Source: M55B154 sp964345775 (lineage in GTDB: Bacteria; Spirochaetota; UBA4802; UB4802). Taken from it: 22,039 bases of DNA. A program made the position numbers and the translations under genes. This document shows, piece after piece, positions 8,734-15,892 of this stretch. The stretch is taken from assembly GCA_964345775.1 (NCBI GenBank), contig CAYFSO010000047.1, forward strand, positions 1-22,039. The letters are read 5' to 3'. The notes under the pieces are model-generated. The model worked only from the letters and a program-made list of their open reading frames with translations, was not told the origin of the DNA and did no database searches. The stretch's first letter is position 1. Every line of letters starts with the position of its first letter.

Positions 8734-8974
8734 TGCGTGTAATATAACCGAGAAACTTTACCAGTGCTGCGGTCAACACCCCCTGACAGGCCAGAAGGAA
8801 AAACTCACCCTGGCAAACGGGATGACAGTAATTGCCTGTCCACACCTGGACACGATGGCCCGGTGCAGTATATACGATATCCGTCCTCTTGGCTGCCGAC
8901 AGTTCTTTTGTAATGATCAGGATGCAGGCTTGCATTGCCCGCCTTTTGTCTATACACTGTATAAACAACTGTAA
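8720..8974 (+). CDS. YkgJ-family CxxCxxCC cysteine-cluster protein
   Basis: 84 aa from the ATG at 8720. Cysteine pattern: CDAC near the N-terminus, a CC pair about 10 residues later, then CPHLD, CSIYDIRPLGCRQFFC and a final Cys. The CP.L....C.IY..RP..CR.F.C block is the signature of the YkgJ / UPF0153 family, thought to bind zinc or an iron-sulfur cluster; the biochemical role is not established. The gene overlaps the last 14 bp of the histidine kinase, so it is probably translationally coupled to it and may belong to the same signalling unit. A GTG at 8684 would add 12 residues that do not look like the family. It meets plsC tail to tail with only 10 bp between. Confidence 0.8.
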   Translation: MSACDACNITEKLYQCCGQHPLTGQKEKLTLANGMTVIACPHLDTMARCSIYDIRPLGCRQFFCNDQDAGLHCPPFVYTLYKQL

Positions 8975-8984
8975 ATTGAACTTA

Positions 8985-9722
8985 TCAGGAATCGTCGGGC
9001 AATCCTGAGCGGATCACCTTACGGGTTTTATCCATCAATTCCTGTATGTTCTCATCGTTATAGGGTGATGTATCGATGGGTGGATGAATGGTCATGTGTA
9101 CCACGCCCGGGAAAAGCCTCGTTGTATGTGCGGGCAGCACCTTACCCGTCCCCGATATTGTGACCGGCAGTATGGGAAGGTCAAGATCCAGGGCCATTCT
9201 GAAAGCCCCCTTCTTGAAATCACCAAGGCTTCCATCAACGCTTCGGGTCCCTTCGGGGAAAAAGATCACCGAGGTCCCATTGACAATCTTTCGCTTTGCC
9301 TCCCGCAGGGAAGCAAGTGCTCTTTCGTGATTTGAGCGATCTATGAATATATGCCCTACCTTCTCACATCCTATACCCAGGCCGGGCACCTTTCGCAGCT
9401 CCTGTTTCATCACCCACTTGAAATCGACTCCCAGCCAGCCATACAGTACAAACACGTCGTAATGGCTCTGGTGATTAGACACGATCACGTATGATTGTTC
9501 CTTATCAATATTTTTTCTGCCATGCACCTTCACACACATTGGGGTCACATATCCGTTAAGACGGGACCAGATGCTTCCGCAAATGTAGCTGGCGATCCTC
9601 GCGTTGGTTACCGGAACCAGTATAATGGTGAGAAACCCAAAAAACAGGGTGGATGCCACCAGGAATGGAGTATATATGAACCACTTGTAGGGTTGATACA
9701 GAACGTATACTATTTTTTTCAT
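8985..9722 (-). CDS. plsC: 1-acyl-sn-glycerol-3-phosphate acyltransferase (PlsC family)
   Basis: 245 aa. It transfers a fatty acyl group to the sn-2 position of lysophosphatidic acid to make phosphatidic acid, at the cytoplasmic face of the inner membrane. An N-terminal hydrophobic segment (about 14-40) anchors it. The HX4D catalytic motif is H84/D89 in NHQSHYD. The substrate-binding FPEGTR block is at 155-160. A third conserved area is the PILPVTISGTG segment. I chose the ATG at 9722 because GGGGGA lies 6-7 nt upstream. A TTG at 9785 or ATG at 9737 would extend the protein, but with weaker ribosome sites. It may be the last gene of a minus-strand unit with the zinc-ribbon and fusion-kinase genes. 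Paralogous acyltransferases with other substrates share these motifs, so the exact substrate is inferred. Confidence 0.88.
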   Translation of the reverse strand: MKKIVYVLYQPYKWFIYTPFLVASTLFFGFLTIILVPVTNARIASYICGSIWSRLNGYVTPMCVKVHGRKNIDKEQSYVIVSNHQSHYDVFVLYGWLGVDFKWVMKQELRKVPGLGIGCEKVGHIFIDRSNHERALASLREAKRKIVNGTSVIFFPEGTRSVDGSLGDFKKGAFRMALDLDLPILPVTISGTGKVLPAHTTRLFPGVVHMTIHPPIDTSPYNDENIQELMDKTRKVIRSGLPDDS

Positions 9723-9814
9723 GTGATCCCCCGACATAAGAAACCTTGAAGTGGTTATTATAATCATAATGTTAATTAATGACAACCAGTTTATTGCTGT
9801 TCATTTCCATTCTT

Positions 9815-10063
9815 TCAATCAAGCATTACTCCCACTACCCGTTTGCAGCCGCCGCACTTGAATCGTACAACTGGTTTTTTGGATTCTTTTTCGTACATGT
9901 CAGATAAACGCTGCCAATCAGCCGCACCACATGCAGCGCATCTTCCCAGCTTGATGACGTGTCCACAACGGATACACCTGAACCTGGTTGGTATCCCCTC
10001 CACTATCGCGTGCAGGTCTTCCCAGCTGGTACTCTGGCATCCGGGACATCGCGCAAAATCCAT
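9815..10063 (-). CDS. Twin zinc-ribbon small protein
   Basis: 82 aa, not assigned to a named family. Four CxxC knuckles are spaced as two zinc ribbons: CPGC and CIRC, then CAAC and CGGC. Each pair could hold one zinc. The two halves look like diverged copies, since both have a CxxC...W stretch then F[RK]C..C. There are no membrane segments. I use ATG 10063, which follows an AGGG ribosome site; an in-frame TTG at 10078 would add five residues. The gene lies 45 bp after the fusion kinase and 92 bp before plsC on the same strand, so co-transcription is likely with the former and possible with the latter. A nucleic-acid- or protein-binding adaptor role is a guess from the fold only. Confidence 0.65.
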   Translation of the reverse strand: MDFARCPGCQSTSWEDLHAIVEGIPTRFRCIRCGHVIKLGRCAACGAADWQRLSDMYEKESKKPVVRFKCGGCKRVVGVMLD

Positions 10064-10108
10064 CTTTTTACCCTGCAAGTTTCAGTTTAAATAAATTTAA
10101 GTACAGCC

Positions 10109-13100
10109 CTATCGGATCTTGATGGCCATGAGGGTGATATCATCCAGCAGGTTCATGTCAGCCATGTGTTCATAGAGGCGCTCCATGATGGTGCCGGTAA
10201 GTTCACGCATGGAGCGCCGGCAATAACCTTCTTCAACTACTTCCCTGACAAGGGAAATGAATCGATCTTCACCGAACATTGTTCCGTCTTTTGCTATTTC
10301 CTCGTAGATACCATCGGAAAAGAGAAGTACCACGTCACCCGGCTCAACATTTTCCCGTTTCACTTCGAATTCAGTGTCCTGTTCAAATCCCAGTATCCTT
10401 CCCCTGGCTCGAAGTGCTGTTATTTCATTATTATTCTGCCTGATGAGGTACTGGTCGGGATGCCCTGCTGACACGTACAGTATCTCGTTATCAACCACCT
10501 GCATATGGAAGGCGGTAAAAAAGCTTTCTGTGCCAAGGTCACGTATAAATACCCTGTTGAGGTACTGCATTATCCTGTCAGGTTCCTGCAGCTTGAGGCT
10601 CTGCCGGTGAACAAGGTCAACCTGCATGGTAAAAAGGGCCGCCTGTATGCCATGACCCGTTACATCTGCCACGGTAAATGAGGTTGCGCCATTTTCCATC
10701 ATGGAGATATTATAATAATCACCGCTTACCGTACCATTTTGAGGCAGGTACACCACGTCCACGTCAAAACCCTCCAGCATGGAATACATCTCCCTGTTGC
10801 TGAGCACCTGCTGCTGCACCCGTCCGGCAATGTTCAGTTCTTCGTTCATTATGATAAGTTCTTCGTGCTCTTTCAGGGCTTCCTTGAGGTTCATGAGGGT
10901 ACGTACCCGGGCCAGCAGCTCCCTCTTGTCAAAGGGACGGACAAGGTAATCGTTTGCACCGGCATCAAAGGCTGTCACCAGGTCCGAGATGAGCCGCCGG
11001 GCCGTGATAATGATAATGGGCATCTCGCCGGGGCCATGCACCTTTCGGATCTCCCTGCAGACCTGATACCCTGATATCCTGGGCATCATCACATCAAGCA
11101 GAATTAGATCATAAGCATTCCCTGCATGGATAAGCTCAAGGGCCTGCATGCCGTCAGATGCCATGGTGACATTGAACTCTTCACCCTGCAGGTGGTTGTA
11201 CAATACCTGCAGGTTCACCGGGTCATCGTCTACCACCAGCACATCGTATGTTGCCCGTAACCTGCCTTTATCATCCGGACTTTCATCCCCTGCCTGCATA
11301 TCAGCAGTTATCTCGTATAGTTGCGAGGCTCCGCTGACGGCCGCACCGGCTGACACGCTTTCCGCTGTAGTATCGCTGACACCGGCCGGAGCCTTCTTAA
11401 GGGTAAAAATGAATTCTGAGCCCTCCCCTTCAACGGACTTAAGACTGATGGAGCCCCCCATCAGTTCAACCAGTTTTTTGGACACCGCCAGGCCCAGGCC
11501 GGTGCCACCGTATTCCCTCGAAGCGGACCCGTCCACCTGCACAAAGGAGTCAAATATCTCATGCTGACGGGCCCGGGGTATACCAATGCCGGTGTCCTTC
11601 ACACGAACTGCCACTCCCGGTCCCTGCCAGGGCATATCCAGGTTGTCCGCCGAGATCTCAACATATCCCGAGGGTGTAAACTTGATGGCATTGCCAACCA
11701 GGTTGTGCAGCACCTGCTGTATCCTGTTCTCGTCTCCCAGCACGGGGCTCTGACCCGGATCAATATTATTCACAAGCCTGATATTGCGCGCAGATGCCAT
11801 GGGAGCCTGCACCATCAGCACAAGGTCGGTCAGCGAATACAGGTCAACGGGTCTCTCCTGTAACACGATGGAACCGTTTTTCATCTTGGAAAAATCGAGT
11901 ATATCATTGACCAGGCTTGCCAGTCGCCGGGCACTGACGTTTACCAGCGACAGGTTCTGACGCTGCCGCGGCGTGAGGCTGCCAACTGTTCCGTCCAGTA
12001 CCGAATCAAGTATGCCGATTATACCGTTCAACGGCGTGCGCAACTCGTGTGACGTATTGGCAAGGAACTCGTCCTTGATCCTGTCCATGGAGGTAAGTTC
12101 TTCGTTTTTCTTCACCAGCTCGTGTGACAGGGTCTCAACGGTATCAAACGCATTTGAAAATCTTCGGGACAGCAGGTACGATTGGGAGAGAATGTAGAAC
12201 AGAAGGCCAAGTGAAGCCATGTTAAAGGTATTGATCACCTGGTTATTGTACAGCACGTCATTGATGGCAGTGCCGTAAAGTCCCAGCATACCAACAAGGG
12301 CTATATACGCCTCGTTACGTCCCCGTATGATGGAACGCAGTATCACCCCGATTATAACAACTCCACCGCCAAGCACGAACAGGTCGTAAAGTATACGTGC
12401 ATGGGCATAAACGTCCATTGGCATGGTAGCAACAAGAAGGGCAATAAACACGCCAATTGCTATATAGACATTGCGCATCCACCGGGGCATGTCACCGGGG
12501 AAAAGCGAACCTACGAAAAGGGCGATAAAAGTTATATTGGTATAAGAGGCAGTGTATTCTATCTTGCTGAGCAACTGGAAATCTATTTGCGGGATCCACT
12601 GTACCAGCATGCGCTCACCCATCACAAGTTCACGTACGCCAAGCACCATCCCCATAAGGCTGAACAAGAGGGTGGACGGGTCCCTGCGCCTGAGAATATA
12701 GAGTCCCAGGTGATACAGCACCATTATCATGATGACTGCCAGGACTGCCATTTCCATTGTCACCCGTCCCGTATGGTTTTCAACTATGTCCGCAACGGGT
12801 CCGAAACGTATGCTCTCCCACAATCCCGCCTTTATATGGTGATGATTTGACACATGAACAACAATATCAAGGTATTTTGATCTTCCGGGAACAGTATCCC
12901 ATATACCCGGTGGCAGCAGGGCCATCTGCGGATGATACTCTGCCCTGCTGTTTTCTTCTGTACATGATACGATGCCGTTGGACGCAATGGGTTTTCCGTT
13001 AACGTGGATCCGGCAGGCGGTTGCCGCGTCAAGAAGCTTGAAAGCATACTGGCAGGATGAATCGGGCAACAGTACCCGTAAACGGTACGTGGCACAGCCT

Positions 13101-13405
13101 TTTGGAGAGAATGATCTTTCATCATCACCCCCCGCACTCCATACTCCCGGTACATCCATGTAACCGGTCAACTGGATGGCTTGATCTTGTAAAAACCCGG
13201 AGGGTGATACCAGTCGTCCGTAATAGAACTCCCATTCACCGTCAAGTTTCACTATTCCATCAGTGTTAAAATCCCAGGATCGTAGATCAAGCTCCCCTTT
13301 CCGGGCTTCAGGTGGATTCCCCGGGGCACAGGCTGTCAGCAACAGCAGGCCCGCGAATACTGAAAATAAGCATTTTTTGTTCGACACTATGAACCTGGAC
13401 CCCAT
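10109..13405 (-). CDS. Lipobox-7TMR-DISM hybrid histidine kinase fused to receiver and SpoIIE/PP2C phosphatase
   Basis: 1098 aa. Order: lipoprotein-like signal with LTAC lipobox (Cys26); a periplasmic jelly-roll sensor of 7TMR-DISM type (about 40-205, starting at LDGEWEFYYG); seven membrane helices (about 215-412); coiled coil; HisKA with His453 in NTSHELRTP; an ATPase domain (about 500-680); a receiver (about 725-840) with Asp771 in LLDVMMP and the acidic pocket VVDDD; and a C-terminal SpoIIE phosphatase (about 860-1098) with metal Asp residues in SGDYYN (D896), ADVTGHG (D914) and the final DDITLM. All key residues are present. An outside signal would drive His-to-Asp transfer and control a serine phosphatase, probably acting on a STAS protein such as the one encoded nearby. 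ATG 13405 has no clear ribosome site; GTG 13387 would give a more typical lipoprotein N-terminus. It is divergent from the other phosphatase operon. Confidence 0.9.
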   Translation of the reverse strand: MGSRFIVSNKKCLFSVFAGLLLLTACAPGNPPEARKGELDLRSWDFNTDGIVKLDGEWEFYYGRLVSPSGFLQDQAIQLTGYMDVPGVWSAGGDDERSFSPKGCATYRLRVLLPDSSCQYAFKLLDAATACRIHVNGKPIASNGIVSCTEENSRAEYHPQMALLPPGIWDTVPGRSKYLDIVVHVSNHHHIKAGLWESIRFGPVADIVENHTGRVTMEMAVLAVIMIMVLYHLGLYILRRRDPSTLLFSLMGMVLGVRELVMGERMLVQWIPQIDFQLLSKIEYTASYTNITFIALFVGSLFPGDMPRWMRNVYIAIGVFIALLVATMPMDVYAHARILYDLFVLGGGVVIIGVILRSIIRGRNEAYIALVGMLGLYGTAINDVLYNNQVINTFNMASLGLLFYILSQSYLLSRRFSNAFDTVETLSHELVKKNEELTSMDRIKDEFLANTSHELRTPLNGIIGILDSVLDGTVGSLTPRQRQNLSLVNVSARRLASLVNDILDFSKMKNGSIVLQERPVDLYSLTDLVLMVQAPMASARNIRLVNNIDPGQSPVLGDENRIQQVLHNLVGNAIKFTPSGYVEISADNLDMPWQGPGVAVRVKDTGIGIPRARQHEIFDSFVQVDGSASREYGGTGLGLAVSKKLVELMGGSISLKSVEGEGSEFIFTLKKAPAGVSDTTAESVSAGAAVSGASQLYEITADMQAGDESPDDKGRLRATYDVLVVDDDPVNLQVLYNHLQGEEFNVTMASDGMQALELIHAGNAYDLILLDVMMPRISGYQVCREIRKVHGPGEMPIIIITARRLISDLVTAFDAGANDYLVRPFDKRELLARVRTLMNLKEALKEHEELIIMNEELNIAGRVQQQVLSNREMYSMLEGFDVDVVYLPQNGTVSGDYYNISMMENGATSFTVADVTGHGIQAALFTMQVDLVHRQSLKLQEPDRIMQYLNRVFIRDLGTESFFTAFHMQVVDNEILYVSAGHPDQYLIRQNNNEITALRARGRILGFEQDTEFEVKRENVEPGDVVLLFSDGIYEEIAKDGTMFGEDRFISLVREVVEEGYCRRSMRELTGTIMERLYEHMADMNLLDDITLMAIKIR

Positions 13406-13450
13406 GATATAAACGTGTTATTCTCCCGCCATTGTGTAATTATTCATTTT

Positions 13451-13476
13451 GTGATGATTAATATCTTAATCATCAC
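13451..13476. promoter_or_regulatory. Perfect 11+4+11 inverted repeat in the divergent signalling promoter region
   Basis: The arms GTGATGATTAA (13451-13461) and TTAATCATCAC (13466-13476) are perfectly complementary around a 4-nt centre (tatc). The repeat lies between the fusion-kinase gene (minus) and the lipoprotein-phosphatase-STAS genes (plus), 46 bp from the first start and about 114 bp from the second. There is no T-run and no neighbouring gene end, so a terminator is unlikely. An operator for a dimeric regulator controlling both directions is the best reading. Confidence 0.6.
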
Positions 13477-13499
13477 AGCTAAGTAGTTACTGTTTATGT

Positions 13500-13521
13500 T
13501 ATTGTTCCCAATATAACAATA
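13500..13521 (+). promoter_or_regulatory. Candidate -10 box with 7-bp inverted repeat before the lipoprotein gene
   Basis: TATAAC (13512-13517) is a 5/6 match to the -10 consensus, with no convincing -35. It is framed by the inverted repeat TATTGTT (13500-13506) and AACAATA (13515-13521). This is weak motif evidence only. Confidence 0.25.
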
Positions 13522-13589
13522 TGTAAAATATGTCAATTGAATACATGCGTGCACGCCAAATTAATAGTAATTGTTACAGGATCCTGCTT

Positions 13590-13892
13590 ATGAAACTATT
13601 CCATATATTCATTGCAATTATAATCATGATGACCTTGTCCTGTGGGAAGGATCAATCATTCTACGGAATGTATACAAAGGTCCACGGCCCTTGCACACAT
13701 CCTTATATTCATATAACAAAGATGGAAGGTTTTACCGGGAAGTACTGCCTCGTGAGCCTCAAAAAGCAAAAAAGTCCCGGTGAAAAGGGAAACCAGTTCC
13801 TTGGCGTTATTGAGGATCATACAATTACATTCTACACGGGCACAAGGCTTCATGGGGGCGAACTCAGGGTAAGCGGCAGGTATCCTTCTTGA
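13590..13892 (+). CDS. Small putative lipoprotein, function unknown
   Basis: 100 aa from the ATG at 13590, which is preceded by AGGA. The N-terminus has Lys2, a long hydrophobic core and TLSC with Cys18. This is a relaxed lipobox of the kind tolerated in spirochaetes. The mature part of about 80 residues has short beta-strand-like stretches (a YCLVSLKKQ segment, HTITFYTG, GELRVSGRY) and no known motif. It is the first plus-strand gene after the divergent region and is followed 61 bp later by the membrane phosphatase, so it may be a periplasmic or surface sensor partner for that operon. An in-frame upstream ATG at 13530 would bury the signal peptide and is unlikely. Confidence 0.6.
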   Translation: MKLFHIFIAIIIMMTLSCGKDQSFYGMYTKVHGPCTHPYIHITKMEGFTGKYCLVSLKKQKSPGEKGNQFLGVIEDHTITFYTGTRLHGGELRVSGRYPS

Positions 13893-13953
13893 CATTTTAC
13901 CAGTGGTGTAGAACATAGCAATATCGGTCGCCACGGTAAAAATACTATATTTC

Positions 13954-15291
13954 ATGGACAAGATGGACATCTTTTTCCCCCTGAGAAAAATAATTGATAC
14001 CGGCATTACCCGGGAACTTGCCTTCTCCGACAGGAAAAGGATACGCATCATCAATGGCATCTTATGTTTTATACTCGCCGTCAAGACCCTTTTTGCCATA
14101 TCATTTTTTATGGAGCAGGTGTACTGGGCTGTTGGCCTGCAGGCAGGGGTCATTACAGTATTAAGCATAATTTTCCTGCTACATGGACTGAACAGGTACA
14201 TCATTGCAACACACCTGTTCATCATCACGCTGCTTTTTGACTTTTTTATGAATTCAATTATAACAGGCCCCCAGGCCTTCACGCAGTATTATTTCTTCGG
14301 GGCATTCGTCGGCATTTTCATATTCTTCACCCGCTTGAGAGACCAGGTTATCTACGCGTTGCTAACCGTTATATTATTCCTTGCCGTCAAGGTTCTGCAC
14401 GGGTACGTGGAACCGCTGGTACCCTTCAATATCTTCTTTTATTATACTGATATACTGTTTCTTTTCGGCGGTATTTTTATCGTGCTCAATTTCTTCAGGT
14501 ACCAGCACGAGGAATACCAGCAACTCATTGAAGAAGAAAGGGACAGGAAGGAACACCTGCTGCAACAGGTAGAAGAAGAGATGGAAACCGGCCGAAAGGT
14601 CATATCACGTCTTTTACCCGAGCATACACCGGCCGTTCCCGGTTATTCCCTTTACGCCTCGATTAAGCTTATGCAGAGAATTGGAGGTGATTTCTATGAT
14701 TACACTGCTGATGAATCGGGATATATGCACCTGATGATAGCCGATGTATCAGGTCATGGCCTTGCCAGCGCCTTTATTGCCCTGATCACCAGGATGGGTC
14801 TTGATAATATTACCAGCAGGGTATCCCCCGCTGAAGTATTACAACAGGTCAATGATACGGTCATGAGATCCACCGTTCGCAACTACTTCGTAACCGCCTT
14901 CTACTGTTCCATCCACCAGCCAACCGGAACCATGCGATATTGCAGTGCAGGGCACCCTTCCCCCTTTCTCTACAGGAGAAACAGTAAGGATATTGTTGAA
15001 CTGCAGACACGGGGGAGGGCCATGGGAATATTTGATGAAATTTCACTGGAAGAAGAAGAGATCACCATGTATCCAGGTGACCGTCTAATATTGTATACCG
15101 ACGGGATAACCGAATGCGCATCGCCGGGTGGACAGATGTTCGGTGAAGAACGGCTGCTCTCCTTCATAAAAGAAAATGCTGACGCAAACGCAGGGTTACT
15201 CTTTGAAAAATTGATGTCAACCCTGCATGATTTTTCCGAGAAAGATTCATTTGATGATGACATTACTTTAATGGTGCTTGACAGGAAATAA
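13954..15291 (+). CDS. Membrane-anchored SpoIIE/RsbU-type PP2C serine phosphatase
   Basis: 445 aa. Five or six hydrophobic helices (about 32-180) form an unclassified membrane sensor. A charged coiled coil (about 185-215) links to a SpoIIE phosphatase domain (about 220-445). Metal-binding acidic residues are D246 in GGDFYD, D264 in ADVSGHG, D383 in YTDG and the terminal DDDITLM. In the RsbU family this enzyme removes phosphate from a STAS anti-anti-sigma protein, which then sequesters an anti-sigma kinase. The STAS gene follows 48 bp later, which supports that role. The phosphatase domain clearly resembles the C-terminal part of the divergent fusion kinase: both share the GGD/SGD, AD[VI][TS]GHG, SAGHP and GRxxG blocks. 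The ATG at 13954 has no obvious Shine-Dalgarno; an ATG three codons on is no better, so the start is uncertain by a few residues. Confidence 0.9.
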   Translation: MDKMDIFFPLRKIIDTGITRELAFSDRKRIRIINGILCFILAVKTLFAISFFMEQVYWAVGLQAGVITVLSIIFLLHGLNRYIIATHLFIITLLFDFFMNSIITGPQAFTQYYFFGAFVGIFIFFTRLRDQVIYALLTVILFLAVKVLHGYVEPLVPFNIFFYYTDILFLFGGIFIVLNFFRYQHEEYQQLIEEERDRKEHLLQQVEEEMETGRKVISRLLPEHTPAVPGYSLYASIKLMQRIGGDFYDYTADESGYMHLMIADVSGHGLASAFIALITRMGLDNITSRVSPAEVLQQVNDTVMRSTVRNYFVTAFYCSIHQPTGTMRYCSAGHPSPFLYRRNSKDIVELQTRGRAMGIFDEISLEEEEITMYPGDRLILYTDGITECASPGGQMFGEERLLSFIKENADANAGLLFEKLMSTLHDFSEKDSFDDDITLMVLDRK

Positions 15292-15339
15292 CTTGAATAA
15301 TGACAATTATCTATATAGATTAAACCATTGAGAGCTGCT

Positions 15340-15837
15340 ATGGAAAACAGAATATCTATAGGGATCAGGGATAACATACTTTTGATCAAAATCGAGGGAG
15401 AAATGAGGGCTGGCAATAGTTTCGCTCTCAGTGAAGTTTTGCCTGAGTATGTCTCAAAAGTTCAACGGCCGTTGAAGGTAATGATTGACCTTTCAGGTTG
15501 TACCTACATGGATTCCACATCCATAGGCTTTATTATACTGCTTGAAGCACGCTGCAGGCAGTATAACGCGGAGTCTGTTACAATTATCAACCCTTCTGAA
15601 AGTTCCATGAAGCATATTAAAGCCCTTTCCGCCCTCCACAGTCTTCGTATAGAGAAAGATAAAAAGGCCCCTGATATACAGCTGTTTCCACTTGAAGTAG
15701 ACAGTAAAAGCTTTAATAAAAAAGAAAATATCGAACTGATGTTTGATTCACACGCCATTCTCAGCCAACTGAGCGAAGAGAACAGGGAAGAGTTCGGAGA
15801 GCTGCTGGAAGAACTGAAGAGGGTGCTCGGGAACTAA
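15340..15837 (+). CDS. STAS-domain anti-sigma factor antagonist (RsbV/SpoIIAA type) with C-terminal extension
   Basis: 165 aa. The STAS domain occupies about residues 1-105. The phosphorylatable Ser is S59 in CTYMDSTSIGF, matching the MDSSGLG loop of SpoIIAA. RsbV-like proteins are about 110 aa, so this one has roughly 60 extra residues. The tail contains an acidic helix (SEENREEFGELLEELKRV) and an LMFDSHAILSQL stretch. The unphosphorylated form would bind an anti-sigma kinase and free a sigma factor. Its natural phosphatase is the upstream gene, with the divergent fusion kinase as a second candidate. No RsbW-type kinase or sigma factor is encoded here. I chose ATG 15340, preceded by GAGAG; a TTG at 15328 would add four residues. 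Confidence 0.88.
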   Translation: MENRISIGIRDNILLIKIEGEMRAGNSFALSEVLPEYVSKVQRPLKVMIDLSGCTYMDSTSIGFIILLEARCRQYNAESVTIINPSESSMKHIKALSALHSLRIEKDKKAPDIQLFPLEVDSKSFNKKENIELMFDSHAILSQLSEENREEFGELLEELKRVLGN

Positions 15838-15869
15838 AAAAGTACCCGGTATGCAGGCATACCGGGTAC
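15836..15869 (-). terminator. Strong intrinsic terminator of the choline operon
   Basis: GTACCCGGTATGC (15842-15854) pairs with GCATACCGGGTAC (15857-15869), a near-perfect hairpin with a tight loop. Read on the minus strand it is followed by six Ts (15841-15836), and it lies about 25 bp beyond the stop of the symporter gene. The plus-strand STAS gene stops just before it. With no T-tract on that strand it would be a weaker stop there. Confidence 0.88.
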
Positions 15870-15892
15870 CAGCCTGCAATATATCAGGAGAT

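Noticed and set aside
6371..8961. tacactgtata occurring at about 6371 and again at about 8953
   Set aside because: The second copy encodes YTLYK in the cysteine-cluster gene and lacks the symmetric half. An 11-bp coincidence is likely.
8988..9010. TCAGGA...TCCTGA inverted repeat near the convergent ends of the YkgJ-like and plsC genes
   Set aside because: It is short, lies inside the plsC coding end and has no T-run. It is not a credible terminator.
13656..14282. 208-codon minus-strand open frame
   Set aside because: It lies opposite the lipoprotein gene and the first half of the membrane phosphatase gene. Its Met/Ser-rich composition is that of a shadow frame.
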